From: Splendidivirga corallicola
GTDB lineage: Bacteria; Bacteroidota; Bacteroidia; Cytophagales; Cyclobacteriaceae
Length of the DNA stretch: 64,000 nucleotides
Direction of reading: 5' to 3'
Assembly: GCA_030442035.1 (NCBI GenBank)
Contig: JAUJEA010000005.1
Span: 248,001 to 312,000, forward strand
Shown: one piece after another, positions 8,336 to 18,232 of the stretch
How the letters are laid out: the number at the start of each line of letters is the position of its first letter
Position numbering within the stretch: the first letter of the stretch is position 1
Notes under the pieces: model-generated
What the model was told of the DNA's origin: nothing
Databases searched by the model: none
Seen by the model: the letters and a program-made list of their open reading frames with translations, nothing else
Program-made: the position numbers and the translations under genes

Positions 8336-9025
8336 ATGAAACAATCAATAAAAACAATAGCTCTGGTACTTTTTGCATCAATAAGTGCCTTTTTAACCAG
8401 TTGTGATAACGATGAAACTTCATCACCAATGGTGCAACTCAAGTTTAACACCATAAATTCTACGAAAAGTATACCGACAGGTCGTGTGACGACAAACTCC
8501 CTTACCTTCACTGAAGGTTATATCAAAATACGTGAAATTCAATTTGAGGCAGAGACAGACACTGATTCGGTTGAAGTGAATATAGAACAGACTGTTGTCA
8601 TTGACTTTGCAACTGGAGCTACCACACCAGACCTCAGTGGCCTGACTTTTCCTATGGGAACTTACGAAGAAGTAGAAGTGGAGATTGAGCTATTGGATGA
8701 AAATAATCAACCTTCCGTCGTAATCGATGGTACCTTCGTGGATCGAAATGAGGTTTCTCATGCAATTCGATTCGAATTTAACTCTGGTGAAACCTTTGAG
8801 GTAGAGAAGGAAGGAAGAATAGTCTTCGGAGAAAGTGAAACAGTCTTGGCCCAGGTTACATTCGATCCGGGGGTTTGGTTTTTAGGAGTGACATCCGAGC
8901 ATCTTGAAGCGGCAACAAAAAATTCCTCCGACGTAATTGTTATCAGCACAACTCAAAATGTAAATATATTTGAAATTGTGGCCGATGGTCTTGACCTGGC
9001 AACTGAGGTAGAAATTTCAAAATAA
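8336..9025 (+). CDS. Hypothetical lipoprotein, possibly DUF4382-like
   Basis: A 229-residue lipoprotein with signal segment IKTIALVLFASISAFLTSC and lipobox Cys near residue 23. The mature part is acidic and rich in beta-strand-like segments (GYIKIREIQFEAET, YEEVEVEIELLDENN, HAIRFEFNSGETFEVE). The content and length suggest a surface beta-sandwich protein, perhaps of the DUF4382 group, but the match is weak. It is probably cotranscribed with the preceding lipoprotein and is followed by a hairpin terminator. Confidence 0.65.
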   Translation: MKQSIKTIALVLFASISAFLTSCDNDETSSPMVQLKFNTINSTKSIPTGRVTTNSLTFTEGYIKIREIQFEAETDTDSVEVNIEQTVVIDFATGATTPDLSGLTFPMGTYEEVEVEIELLDENNQPSVVIDGTFVDRNEVSHAIRFEFNSGETFEVEKEGRIVFGESETVLAQVTFDPGVWFLGVTSEHLEAATKNSSDVIVISTTQNVNIFEIVADGLDLATEVEISK

Positions 9026-9047
9026 TACCACAGAATACCTTAATCTC

Positions 9048-9079
9048 AATATGGTCATAGCTATTGCTGCGACCATATT
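9048..9079 (+). terminator. Rho-independent terminator of the lipoprotein pair
   Basis: Nine-base stem AATATGGTC / GACCATATT with a 14-base loop, followed by TTTATG, 22 bases after the 9025 stop. The loop carries TCATAGCTATTGC, an exact match to 13 bases of the iron-locus motif at 5428-5440. Confidence 0.6.
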
Positions 9080-9271
9080 TTATGCTATAAGTTATAAAAG
9101 GTGGTCGGTTTTCGCTTAGCGAAGGGAATTAAATTTAACAGTTTTATGAATTTCGGCAACAAAAAATAGTACAGAAAATTACCCTCCTGTACTGTTAAAC
9201 TTAAGGCAATCTAAAGAGAAAATTGACTATTAAATCACCTGTCAGTTTTATGTGTCGTTCAAACACTCATA

Positions 9272-10639
9272 TTAATAATGCAAGTTAAAGGATATTGGAA
9301 TTCTCTCGTCGGAAAGTTTCGTGATAGCTGTTCCTTTCGCATTCTTTTCCGATGAAGGCTCGAAAATTAAGGTTAACTCGGGAACATCCTCGATAAAAAA
9401 CTCCGTTTTTGATAATGGGAAAATGCGGAAACTCCCTAGCTTGTTACCCTTGATAAAAAAATTATCGTTATGAGGAACCACTGAAATTTTACCAAAAAAA
9501 GGATGCTGATAATCTCCCTGATATTGTGCAAAGATCCTTTTGGACAGTTTTACTTTCCGTGGCGTTTTGTCTTCAAAGGTTAGCAATTCAAGTGCGGGAT
9601 CCGGCGCTTCATTTTTCGATTTAGCATCTAGTGTAAGCTGAACAAGTTTATTAATGTTTTCTTCCCTTTCAAACTGATTAAGGTATGTATTTACATTATG
9701 TACGATAACAAGTTTTGACCTCGGAAAAATAAAAACCCTATGTCCTCCCAGACCACTTGCATAATAACAAGGCTCCGAAAAAGTGCTTTGATCAACCCAC
9801 CAAAGGTATCCATAACCACCACGATTCTTGAAACCGGGAAGATCCGAAGAATAAGCAGATGTGCTTTTCTCCACCCAGCTCTCCGTAATTATTTGTTGCC
9901 CTCTCCAAGCGCCTTTGTTCAGGTAAAGCTGTCCGAACCGGGCCAGATCCCTTGTTGACATTTTAAACAAATAAGCCGGGTGGTCAGACTCAGGATTGTA
10001 TCGAAAACTCATGTCTTCTCTTCTCAGATCCTGCATGCCCAATGGATTTGCGAGATCACGAATGGTTGCATCAAAGAAGTTAATTTGAGCAGATTGTTCC
10101 AGGATGGTTACGAGAACATTGAAGTCCCAATTGTTATAGAAAAATTCTTCGCCTGGTCTACGGCTTCCACGCTGTGGACGATTTTCTTTCATGCCTCTGG
10201 GCTCATAAGCCGCCGGATGATAAATACCTGATCTTGCTGTGATCAGATCATGAATCCGAGCTTGCTTTTCTCTGGTTGTGAGCCCCCGTTTATCATCGAT
10301 TCCTAACTCATCCAACGTAGCATAGAGATTGACTTTACTTTTATCTACATATATCCCATACATAGCGCTCATAATACTCTTACGCATAGAATGACACATG
10401 AATCTTCGGCTAATATCGCCCAGACTCAGGACAACATGTCCACTGTGAACAACCATGTAGGATGCACTGTTCATTTGGCTAAATTGTTCTTTTACCATTT
10501 TCAATTGGTCATTATCAAAGCCTCCCTCAACAGGATTCGAATAGCGCATCCATTCGGACTTGTGTGGTTGTGTATATGCGAATGGCAGTGAATGAACAAG
10601 TAGAAGGTAAACAGCAATTCGTATAGTCTTATGGATCAT
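9272..10639 (-). CDS. Serine hydrolase, beta-lactamase / class C-like family
   Basis: A 455-residue exported hydrolase (COG1680). A signal peptide precedes the mature chain (AVYLLLVHSLPFAYTQ). The catalytic SxxK motif is SMRK (about residue 84-87), and the YxN motif appears as YNN in FFYNNWDFN (about 170). A C-terminal GLGGHRVF segment fits the third active-site element. A C-terminal domain of about 110 residues (from about 345) is lipocalin-like, as in many such enzymes. Substrate is unknown: the family covers esterases, D-aminopeptidases and beta-lactamases. It stands alone on the minus strand. Confidence 0.85.
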   Translation of the reverse strand: MIHKTIRIAVYLLLVHSLPFAYTQPHKSEWMRYSNPVEGGFDNDQLKMVKEQFSQMNSASYMVVHSGHVVLSLGDISRRFMCHSMRKSIMSAMYGIYVDKSKVNLYATLDELGIDDKRGLTTREKQARIHDLITARSGIYHPAAYEPRGMKENRPQRGSRRPGEEFFYNNWDFNVLVTILEQSAQINFFDATIRDLANPLGMQDLRREDMSFRYNPESDHPAYLFKMSTRDLARFGQLYLNKGAWRGQQIITESWVEKSTSAYSSDLPGFKNRGGYGYLWWVDQSTFSEPCYYASGLGGHRVFIFPRSKLVIVHNVNTYLNQFEREENINKLVQLTLDAKSKNEAPDPALELLTFEDKTPRKVKLSKRIFAQYQGDYQHPFFGKISVVPHNDNFFIKGNKLGSFRIFPLSKTEFFIEDVPELTLIFEPSSEKNAKGTAITKLSDERIPISFNLHY

Positions 10640-10662
10640 GGCGATATGAGTTTACGTTTTGA

Positions 10663-11001
10663 TCAGTTGTTTTTATTTCTGAAGACTTTATAAAAAATAA
10701 TAAGCGCGGTGCCCGTGCATATAAGTATGGGGGCAAAATACAGCGGCATCTCAATCTGCGAAGGAAAGATGTTGGAACTTTCTAACCATACACCTATAAA
10801 AAAACCTATTCCTGCCCCTAACATTGCGGCTCCTAGTCTAAGGGCTTCCTGAAATATGTGATTGCAATAATCAGCGGGATCCATTCCCTTTTCTAACATG
10901 ACCATCTTCTCTTTATGACGGATCTGGGCCGACACGTAATAAATAACACATACAAGTAGCACGGTTGAGAATACTATAAGGGCGATTCCTATTAACTCCA
11001 T
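10663..11001 (-). CDS. DUF6249 membrane protein
   Basis: A 112-residue protein with an N-terminal helix (ELIGIALIVFSTVLLVCVIYYVS), a charged loop with HKEKMVMLEKGMDP, and two further helices (about 52-72 and 85-105). The EKMxxLEKGxDP loop is characteristic of DUF6249, found in Bacteroidota beside ECF sigma factors. It is divergent from the sigma gene at 11111, 109 bases away, so the two probably share a regulatory region. Function unknown; a link to envelope stress control is inferred from context. Confidence 0.75.
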   Translation of the reverse strand: MELIGIALIVFSTVLLVCVIYYVSAQIRHKEKMVMLEKGMDPADYCNHIFQEALRLGAAMLGAGIGFFIGVWLESSNIFPSQIEMPLYFAPILICTGTALIIFYKVFRNKNN

Positions 11002-11110
11002 GTTTCTAAATTTTTAGTCGTTTGGTTTAATGACGGTTCTTGAGAGCAGACCGGTTACAAATTACTTCTTGTAACCAACTAAACTGTTATACCCGTCTTA
11101 TTGCTATAGA

Positions 11111-11680
11111 ATGCAAAACGACCGGAACCTAATAGTTAAGATTTTGGAATCGGGTTCAGAGCATGCTCTCATGATGTTGGTTCGTAAACATGAGCGCAGT
11201 GTTTACAACCTGGTGTTTCGGATATTGAAAAACAAAGAAGTGGCCGAAGAGGTAGCACAGGATGTATTTTTGAAAAGTTTTAAAGAATTAAAACACCTTG
11301 AGGATCCTTCAAAATATAAACCCTGGCTCTTAAAGATTGCCTACCGCAAATCTATTGATAGAGTAAGATTGAAGAAGGTACAAATGGCTGAGATTGATGA
11401 ATTATCCATACCTGTGGAAAATCATAACGCCACTCCGGATCCATTGGAATTGCTCCAAAAAGAGCAGCTTAAGCAACAGGTAGAGGAATTACTGGAACAA
11501 TTAAGCGAAGTAGACAGAGGGATCATGACACTTTATTATTTGGAGGATTTTAAAGTCGCAGAGGTGGCAGCGGTGATCGGTTTAAGTGAAAATAATGTAA
11601 AAATTAAACTAATGAGGGCCAGGGCCTTTCTTAAAAATGAATTGATTCAAAGGTCTACCGGAAAAGAAGATCTTTATTAA
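11111..11680 (+). CDS. RNA polymerase sigma factor, sigma-70 ECF type
   Basis: A 189-residue sigma factor. Region 2 spans about residues 22-90 (VRKHERSVYNLVFRILKNKEVAEEVAQDVFLKSFKELK, with the core-binding DVFL segment), and region 4 about 125-180 (LEQLSEVDRGIMTLYYLEDFKVAEVAAVIGLSENNVKIKLMRARAFLK), which contains the helix-turn-helix. There is no sigma region 1 or 3, so it is ECF-like. The next gene starts 3 bases later and encodes a small membrane protein of the kind that acts as anti-sigma partner. Confidence 0.93.
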   Translation: MQNDRNLIVKILESGSEHALMMLVRKHERSVYNLVFRILKNKEVAEEVAQDVFLKSFKELKHLEDPSKYKPWLLKIAYRKSIDRVRLKKVQMAEIDELSIPVENHNATPDPLELLQKEQLKQQVEELLEQLSEVDRGIMTLYYLEDFKVAEVAAVIGLSENNVKIKLMRARAFLKNELIQRSTGKEDLY

Positions 11681-11682
11681 AT

Positions 11683-12024
11683 ATGAAACAGCAAAAAGAA
11701 GACATCTTAGAAAAGACCCTTAGAGAGCTTGATTTGAAAACTCCTTCCATAGATTTTTCTCACAAAGTATTACATCAAGTTCAGGTAACGAAGGGAATTC
11801 TCCGAAAAAGAAAAAATTACCTGCCGGTTATTCCAAAGATCTTAATGGGAGGATTTGGTCTGATCATAGTGATATTTTCTTTCTTATTGTTAAAAAATAT
11901 GGATGCTATCGAATTAAACTTTGAAAATCAGTTGACCTCCTTTTTGATTATAACCGTATCGACAATGATTGGCTGGTTATGCTTTGTTAGTACGGATTGG
12001 ATGATAAGGAAAATTGCCACCTAA
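11683..12024 (+). CDS. Small membrane protein, candidate anti-sigma partner
   Basis: A 113-residue protein with a hydrophilic N-terminal half (about 1-45: ILEKTLRELDLKTPSIDFSHKVLHQV) and two membrane segments (about 48-70 and 85-105). Only 2 bases separate it from the sigma gene stop. No zinc-binding HxxxCxxC motif is present, so it is not a classical ZAS anti-sigma factor. The topology and coupling suggest that it tethers or inhibits the sigma factor; this is inference. Confidence 0.6.
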   Translation: MKQQKEDILEKTLRELDLKTPSIDFSHKVLHQVQVTKGILRKRKNYLPVIPKILMGGFGLIIVIFSFLLLKNMDAIELNFENQLTSFLIITVSTMIGWLCFVSTDWMIRKIAT

Positions 12025-12207
12025 ATTCCAGATAAGGAATAAGCATTGTTTTGTTAACAGTTGATTAGGTTGAAAGAAACTGGAACAGATTATTTACTTG
12101 TACCTGATGAATCCCTGGTAAAATAACCACAGCGATATATTTCAAAAACCCCGGATTCCAACAATACCTCTTGCCTTATTGAAGTTGGCTACCACCCATA
12201 TCTTAAA

Positions 12208-13746
12208 TTATTCCGGTAAGGTTTTCTCCTTGTCAAAATCGTTGTATATCCTATGGTATTCATCGGATAATTCCTTCACCTTCTCAGGAAGTTCACTGGA
12301 AAGATCTTTCAATTCGGTAGGATCATTTTTCATATCATACAATTCCCAATCTCCTCCGTTAAGTCTGACAATTTTATAATCGCCACTTCTGAACATTCTG
12401 AATCTCTTCATGCCTGAAATAAAATATTCCGGTTCTTCCCGCTTGTCGCCTGAGAAAACTGGTAACAACGAGCTTCCATGAAGAGGCAAAGTCTGATAGC
12501 CATGTATTGAGTCGGGATAGCTAATGTTCAGCAGATCCAAAAAAGTAGGTGCTATATCCACCACATGTCCAGGTTGATGGGTAATGCTGCCTGGTGTGAT
12601 TTTCTTTGGCCAATAAGCTATAAAGGGGGTATGACTTCCTCCTTCATGACCACATTGTTTGTATTGACGATAGGGCGTATTACTCAAATTCGCCCAAGAG
12701 GTTCGTAAACTCCAGTAGGAATTGGCCGGGCCTGGCTGAACATCAGGGATCTTATTTGCATAAAACGGGCATGATCCATTGTCAACCAAAAACATGATCA
12801 ACGTATTCTCAAGCTTTCCTGATCTTTCGAGTTTGCTGAGCACCCTACCAATGTTTTGATCCATTCTGTCTATGATGGCTGCAAAAACTGCCATCTCGAG
12901 ATCAAGCGAATCTTTTTGAGATTCCGATAAAGTTTCCCAAGGATAATAATCGGTATAACTTGGGATCAATGGTCCACGAAACTTGTTCAGATTACTTTCG
13001 GGTGGACTAAGCCTGGCACCTTCAGGAAGAACACCTAATTCCAGCATTCTCTTAAAACGTTCCTGACGAATTTTGTCCCAGCCTCTTAGATATTTGCCCC
13101 TGTATTTCTCAATGTCCTCCGGTCTTGCCTGTAAAGGATAATGCGCCGCGTGGTAAGGCAGATAAAGAAAAAAAGGATCCTCATTCTCAAATGCTTCATC
13201 CAACCATTTCAATGCATAATCTGTAATAAAATCAGTTTTATACATGGGCGTTTTATTGTATTCGATTTCATCAGCCCCTATTTGCTTTCCTTCGAGAAAA
13301 AATGGTCGCGTGAATTTACCCGATGGGGGCAGGAAGTATTCAGTGGTAGCCCAGAAATAAAATGAATGATCAAATGCATTTTCCGCCTTACAATAGTCAG
13401 GCACCCAGGAATCAAAATGTTCTTTACCACTCATGATGTTGAAGTAGCCGGCCTGCTTAGTCAGGTTTGCCAAGTGTACCGCCCCCTGGCCGCCGGTGTA
13501 CAAACCAGTCAATAATGATGATCTGGTTGGGTTGCATTTGGCCATATTGTAAAAGGTAATAAAGCGTAATCCTTCATTAGCAAGTTGGTCAATGTTTGGG
13601 GTTTCAATTTCCCCTCCATAACAGCCTATGTCTGATATTCCAATATCATCTGCCATGATCAAGATGATGTTCGGTCTTTCGTCTTTTTGCTGACAGGAAA
13701 GTATGAGAATAGCTAGAATAAAAATTAGATTGATGGAACGGACCAT
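12208..13746 (-). CDS. Type I sulfatase lipoprotein
   Basis: A 512-residue sulfatase that would hydrolyse sulfate esters of polysaccharides at the cell surface or in the periplasm. The signal ends in a lipobox (LAILILSC, Cys 18). The metal-binding start PNIILIMADDIG (Asp 33-34) is followed by the modification motif CNPTR (Cys 71), in which Cys would be converted to formylglycine. The C-terminal domain contains the usual GHEGGSHTPFIAYWP and YDMKNDPTEL segments. Length is normal. A formylglycine-generating-enzyme-like gene lies 6 kb away. Substrate cannot be read from the sequence. Confidence 0.93.
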   Translation of the reverse strand: MVRSINLIFILAILILSCQQKDERPNIILIMADDIGISDIGCYGGEIETPNIDQLANEGLRFITFYNMAKCNPTRSSLLTGLYTGGQGAVHLANLTKQAGYFNIMSGKEHFDSWVPDYCKAENAFDHSFYFWATTEYFLPPSGKFTRPFFLEGKQIGADEIEYNKTPMYKTDFITDYALKWLDEAFENEDPFFLYLPYHAAHYPLQARPEDIEKYRGKYLRGWDKIRQERFKRMLELGVLPEGARLSPPESNLNKFRGPLIPSYTDYYPWETLSESQKDSLDLEMAVFAAIIDRMDQNIGRVLSKLERSGKLENTLIMFLVDNGSCPFYANKIPDVQPGPANSYWSLRTSWANLSNTPYRQYKQCGHEGGSHTPFIAYWPKKITPGSITHQPGHVVDIAPTFLDLLNISYPDSIHGYQTLPLHGSSLLPVFSGDKREEPEYFISGMKRFRMFRSGDYKIVRLNGGDWELYDMKNDPTELKDLSSELPEKVKELSDEYHRIYNDFDKEKTLPE

Positions 13747-14017
13747 TGCTAGATATAATATGCTTCAGATTTTTTTAATTTCTTCTAATGTAGCGGATTC
13801 ATGCTTTAAATTTAACACTTAAATACCCAAACACTTTAACACTTATTCCCAGGTAATCTCCAACTTTTTGGATTGATCCCTGACTTATGTGGATAGTGTG
13901 TTAAAGCAAAGATCCATTGTTCACTTCCAATCGCTTAAAAAAAGTTCTTAAGCTGAATTGTAATTCGGGAGGTATTGGTTCAGGACGTTATATCTTAGGC
14001 ACTGGATGCACTCTTTG

Positions 14018-15106
14018 TTAAGAGCTGGCATCATCTTCAAACAATGCTTTGAGTTTCTTTTTTAAATTATCACCCCTTAAATACCGGTCGATTATCATTC
14101 CATTTTCATCAATAAGAAAATTATCAGGCAGGTCACGCACTCCATAGATCATGGCGGCCTCATTGTCCGCTCCCTTTAGATCACTGACATTCTCCCAGGT
14201 CAAGCCGTCCTTTTCAACTGCTTTTGTCCATTTTTTTTTATTGGTGTCCAGTGATACTCCAATGATTACAAATCCCTTGTCTTTGTATAATTCATATGCT
14301 TCAACTAATTCGGGATTGGATGTCCTGCAGGGGCCACACCAGGAAGCCCAGAATTCCACCAGTGTATATTTTCCCTTTACTTCTGAAAATCTAATTGGCT
14401 GACCTTCAATATTTGGTAATACAAAGTCAACATATTTTTCTCCGACTTCAGGACTTTTATTTGATTCAATAAAATGTGCTATGGATTTTCCCTCCTTTGT
14501 TAATTGTAACTCTTCGTTCATCAATGAAAGCAGCTTACCTGTTTCTGTCGCACCTAACCTTTCCTTGGAAGCGTATAAAACAGTGATGCTTTCATATGAG
14601 TCTGGATAATCTTTAATGAAATTTTCATTGATCTCCACTTCTCTATCTATCATTTGATTATAAATAACAAAAAGAGAATCTCGATTGCTATCAGTTACCA
14701 TTTCATTGATTCTTGTCATTTCTTTATGAATTGAATCTTTTCGTGCCAAAAGCAAATCCGCTTCCTTTTGTGTTTTGGAACCGATTATTTTACTGTTGAT
14801 GAAATTGCCCTTTTCACCTATAATTTCAATCTTCTGGTTCTCCAGCCAGAACATTCTACGATCCCTGGTGCTTTTTATCCTTAACATTACTCTGGTCGGT
14901 CTCTCAAGTTTGCCCTTAAATTGAAATTTCTCGTTCATCACGACTGTTGAATCAAGAATGGTATTGGTGTCAAGGTACATTAAAACCGTGGTACCATCGG
15001 GAATATTTTCAGCAACTGCATTAACTAAATAGCCATCTGTTGAATCATTCTTTTGACAAGAAATCAATATGGATAATGTGAGGATAATGAGTACAGTTTT
15101 TTTCAT
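14018..15106 (-). CDS. TlpA-like thioredoxin family protein with DUF4369 N-terminal domain
   Basis: A 362-residue lipoprotein-type thiol-disulfide protein. The signal has a lipobox (LILTLSILISC). A DUF4369 domain occupies about residues 27-135 (NAVAENIPDGTTVLMYLDT), followed by a helical linker. The AhpC/TSA-TlpA thioredoxin domain runs from about 220 to the end, with the redox motif WASWCGPC near residue 256. Such proteins are common in Bacteroidota and keep periplasmic or surface proteins in the correct thiol state. It is a single gene on the minus strand. Confidence 0.9.
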   Translation of the reverse strand: MKKTVLIILTLSILISCQKNDSTDGYLVNAVAENIPDGTTVLMYLDTNTILDSTVVMNEKFQFKGKLERPTRVMLRIKSTRDRRMFWLENQKIEIIGEKGNFINSKIIGSKTQKEADLLLARKDSIHKEMTRINEMVTDSNRDSLFVIYNQMIDREVEINENFIKDYPDSYESITVLYASKERLGATETGKLLSLMNEELQLTKEGKSIAHFIESNKSPEVGEKYVDFVLPNIEGQPIRFSEVKGKYTLVEFWASWCGPCRTSNPELVEAYELYKDKGFVIIGVSLDTNKKKWTKAVEKDGLTWENVSDLKGADNEAAMIYGVRDLPDNFLIDENGMIIDRYLRGDNLKKKLKALFEDDASS

Positions 15107-15174
15107 AGTTGATTGTTTGGTTTGCTTGTAACAAATTGGGTGTATGATATATCTTAATGCACTATAACATTTTC

Positions 15175-15723
15175 TTACCAGCTTTTATTAATCAATTCCT
15201 TTTCCATCCTTCTTAAAATTCTTTTCATATACAGCCGATGGATGGGTTTCACAAAAAAGAAGTAAAATCTTCCCAGGATATTATGAATATTTACCGTTGT
15301 TGCCAATTCAACGATTGCGTGATTGTCTTTTTCATAACTAATAAAGGATAATTTAAAATCCAAATGTTTGTCCTTTTGTCCGGTCAACAGCTCCATATGG
15401 TCCTTTCCAATAACCTCGAATATCGCTATGCTGTCACCGACTTTTCCTTCAAACTCATTTAGGGTCTTCTCTCTTTCCGCCTGGCTCGTTTCACTTGCTG
15501 TTTTCAGTCCGAATATCCTGGCTATTTTTTCTCTAAGGAGCAAGAGTTTTATAAGGAAAGGAGGAAAAGACTTAAAAAAGGCGATCATGCAATCTTTTGG
15601 TTCCGGTATTTCATTCAATGATTTTGTCTTCATCTGAAATACATCCGAATAATCAATGGCACCACTTTGCTTTGAAATTAAATAGCCTTTGTTTAATTCA
15701 ACTTCAATAACGTCCATTGTCAT
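15175..15723 (-). CDS. DUF2867 family protein
   Basis: A 182-residue protein of the DUF2867 group, which has a START/SRPBCC-like fold and binds an unknown ligand. Visible segments are DVFQMKTKSLNEIPEPKDCMIAFFKSFPPFLIKLLLLREKIARIFGLK, GKDHMELLTGQKDKHLDFKLSFIS and ATTVNIHNILGRFYFFFVKPIHRLYMKRILRR, all conserved in the family. The start may be Met 1 or Met 3. There is no clear operon partner, and the function is unknown. Confidence 0.75.
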   Translation of the reverse strand: MTMDVIEVELNKGYLISKQSGAIDYSDVFQMKTKSLNEIPEPKDCMIAFFKSFPPFLIKLLLLREKIARIFGLKTASETSQAEREKTLNEFEGKVGDSIAIFEVIGKDHMELLTGQKDKHLDFKLSFISYEKDNHAIVELATTVNIHNILGRFYFFFVKPIHRLYMKRILRRMEKELINKSW

Positions 15724-15978
15724 TTTGCTTATTGCAGCTAGTGGTTTTTATTCAAACGGCATTAAATCTGGATCTAAGCATTCTGTCTTTGCCTTTTCCG
15801 AGTTAAAGATATCAAAACTATGGTGCAATTCTATGTAAATACTCGCTATGCATATGTTTTTAAATGATCAGAAATCTATTACTAATTTCATTATCATCAT
15901 GGTACAGTATAGAAATAGTTTCGGGTATTAGAAGTTTACTTTTTAAAACAAACAGTATTTATGCTATACAGCTTATGA

Positions 15979-16950
15979 TCAATGTTTATCAAGAAAATCA
16001 ATAACTTCATTAAAGGCTTTTCGTATATCTTCATTGCCCAAACCACCCTTCATAATATCAAAAACGTGATCGTAGCCTTTCATTGTAATCAGTTTATGCT
16101 GAACACTATTTTCAGCTAATTCTTTTTCTATCAGCTGAGACTGCAAAAATGGAACATCAGTGTCCTGATCTCCATGAATTAGTAAAGTTGGCGGATATTT
16201 GGGATGTATATTTTTAACCGGGCAATAGTATGCCAGTTCATCATGGTTTTTTATAGGATCCCGATGGCTAACTATTTTTGTCCAAAGGCCGTTTTGCCTG
16301 CAAAATATATAAAAGTCAAACCGATCGTAAAACGATGCATTCGTTATCATCGATTTACCAATCATCTTGTCAGCGTCTTCTTTTTTTATCAAATCCCATG
16401 TGCGATAATAAGCATCAGGTTTATTATACCAATCTCCCAGAATATCTCCATAACCATAAAAGGAAACAATACCTTTAGGAGGAGTATCCAAAATATATCC
16501 GGTCATCAATGCTAAATAAGCTCCTGCCGAATGTCCAATAATGAAAATATTGTTTGGGTCAATTCCCAGCGTTTTCTCACCATTGCTTCTAATCCAGACA
16601 ATGGCATCCTTAACGTCACTGACTATCTCCCGCAATTTTGTTTCCGGTGCTAATCTATAATCAATTGAAATCACCGAATAACCAGCATCCAAGTACAATT
16701 TCATTTGTTCTTCAGAAAGGTCATCTCGACTGCCAAAAATCAAAGCGCCTCCATGGATCCATACAATCACAGGTTTTAGAGATTTATCCGCCCGAATTCT
16801 ATATAAATCTGCCTGAATTTTTAAGTTTTCAACTTGCTTATAAGTAAATGTCGTTTTCTCGATTTGGTCATCCGGCACGAATGAATTTTGCCCAACCACT
16901 TCCGCCGTAACCAGTGCAGTTAAGATTAATACCCTTACTATCGTTTTCAT
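15979..16950 (-). CDS. Secreted alpha/beta hydrolase, esterase/lipase (COG0657)
   Basis: A 323-residue exported carboxylesterase. A signal peptide is followed by the oxyanion motif HGGA (WIHGGALIFGS, about residue 68-71) and the nucleophile elbow GHSAGA (about 145-150). The catalytic Asp and His lie in DQDTDVPF (about 260) and YDHVFD (about 295). This is the BD-FAE / hormone-sensitive-lipase-like group, which deacetylates or cleaves ester substituents, sometimes on polysaccharides. It is a single gene, and its natural substrate is unknown. Confidence 0.88.
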   Translation of the reverse strand: MKTIVRVLILTALVTAEVVGQNSFVPDDQIEKTTFTYKQVENLKIQADLYRIRADKSLKPVIVWIHGGALIFGSRDDLSEEQMKLYLDAGYSVISIDYRLAPETKLREIVSDVKDAIVWIRSNGEKTLGIDPNNIFIIGHSAGAYLALMTGYILDTPPKGIVSFYGYGDILGDWYNKPDAYYRTWDLIKKEDADKMIGKSMITNASFYDRFDFYIFCRQNGLWTKIVSHRDPIKNHDELAYYCPVKNIHPKYPPTLLIHGDQDTDVPFLQSQLIEKELAENSVQHKLITMKGYDHVFDIMKGGLGNEDIRKAFNEVIDFLDKH

Positions 16951-17083
16951 AATTCAATTTTGTTTATGAGTACTTTCCTATCACGCTCCCGCCTGTTAAG
17001 ACAATGTTGCTTGGAAAAATATGGCAAAAATCGTTCTCAGTTTGAAATGCTCTGTTCAAATGGCTTATCCAATCTATGAATTT

Positions 17084-18232
17084 TTAATGAGTGTTATGGT
17101 TATTTCGGCCCACTAGACGACCGAACTTATTCGCACTTAGCTTTGAGAAGTTATCGATATACTTCGTAAAAAAATGTGCACATATTAAAGAGACAGCAAT
17201 CGTTAAAACGACCACAATAAGTGTTTTACCAAGTCTATCAAATGGTAGGTTTAAGTAAATGAAGCAAGAAAAAGAGCATATAATGGGGAAGTGTATCAAG
17301 TATAAACTAAAGGATATTTTTCCCAGCCATACTAAATAATTGCTTTCAAAAAAGGTCTGTATTTTTTTCGTTTGTAAAATGGTAATAACCAGCAGCGCGC
17401 TGATTGGTATATAGTAAAAAGAAAAGTAATTATAAAATCCTCCCAGGATCAAGAGGCATAGGAAATAGAATACGTTTAGTCTTTCATTTTTGAAAAAGAA
17501 CAAGAACGCTTTGTAAGCAGAGCCATGTGTTTTTGAAAATTGCGCATCGCACAAAATATGACCTAAGATGAATGTGACCAGCCAATATTTCGTCAGTATG
17601 AAAGCGCCAATTGCTATGGCAAAATAGAAGTAAAATCGAAATTTGTTATGACTGAAAATACTGTAAATAATAAAACAAAAAAGGCTTCCATACAATTCCG
17701 GATTCATCGTCCAGAGCACAGGGTTATAATCTTCTCCACTCGAGCCAAAGAATGTATCCCAAAGACCGATTTTAATTGCTGATACCATGTTGGGGGTAAA
17801 ATCATAATACTCAGCAAGCCATTCATTAATGTTTCCAGCTTCATTAAATGCAAGTTCTCTATTAAACATTAATCCGGATAAAATTAGGCAATATGCAACA
17901 AGAACAGAGGCCAGCACAGGAATGGCAAGACGAATGTATCTCTTAGAGAATGCTTGGGTCAGATATGAGTTGTCGTTAGTGGTAAAGAGCTTAATGGAAA
18001 TCACATAGGCGCTTAAAAACCAAAATATAAAGACCGCAAGTTCACCATTAAAGAAAAGATTGATGCTGGCATGAATAACATGTGAAACAAGCCATGAGTC
18101 ATAACTATTTTCAAGAAACAACTTTAGATCTATTAGCGTGTTTTCCGCGAAGGCCAATTGCAGATGCCTAAGCATTACCACGATAGCGGCTAATCCTCTA
18201 AGCCCTTCCAAGTATTTAAGTTTATTACTCAT
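17084..18232 (-). CDS. Acyltransferase family 3 membrane protein
   Basis: A 382-residue integral membrane O-acyltransferase (OafA/YrhL/NodX family). It has about ten membrane helices. The N-terminal signature LKYLEGLRGLAAIVVMLRH holds the conserved catalytic His (about residue 23), and NPELYGSLFCF is the equivalent of the second conserved segment. These enzymes acetylate sugars of surface polysaccharides or exported glycans. No glycan genes adjoin it; the neighbours are unrelated small genes. Confidence 0.88.
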   Translation of the reverse strand: MSNKLKYLEGLRGLAAIVVMLRHLQLAFAENTLIDLKLFLENSYDSWLVSHVIHASINLFFNGELAVFIFWFLSAYVISIKLFTTNDNSYLTQAFSKRYIRLAIPVLASVLVAYCLILSGLMFNRELAFNEAGNINEWLAEYYDFTPNMVSAIKIGLWDTFFGSSGEDYNPVLWTMNPELYGSLFCFIIYSIFSHNKFRFYFYFAIAIGAFILTKYWLVTFILGHILCDAQFSKTHGSAYKAFLFFFKNERLNVFYFLCLLILGGFYNYFSFYYIPISALLVITILQTKKIQTFFESNYLVWLGKISFSLYLIHFPIICSFSCFIYLNLPFDRLGKTLIVVVLTIAVSLICAHFFTKYIDNFSKLSANKFGRLVGRNNHNTH

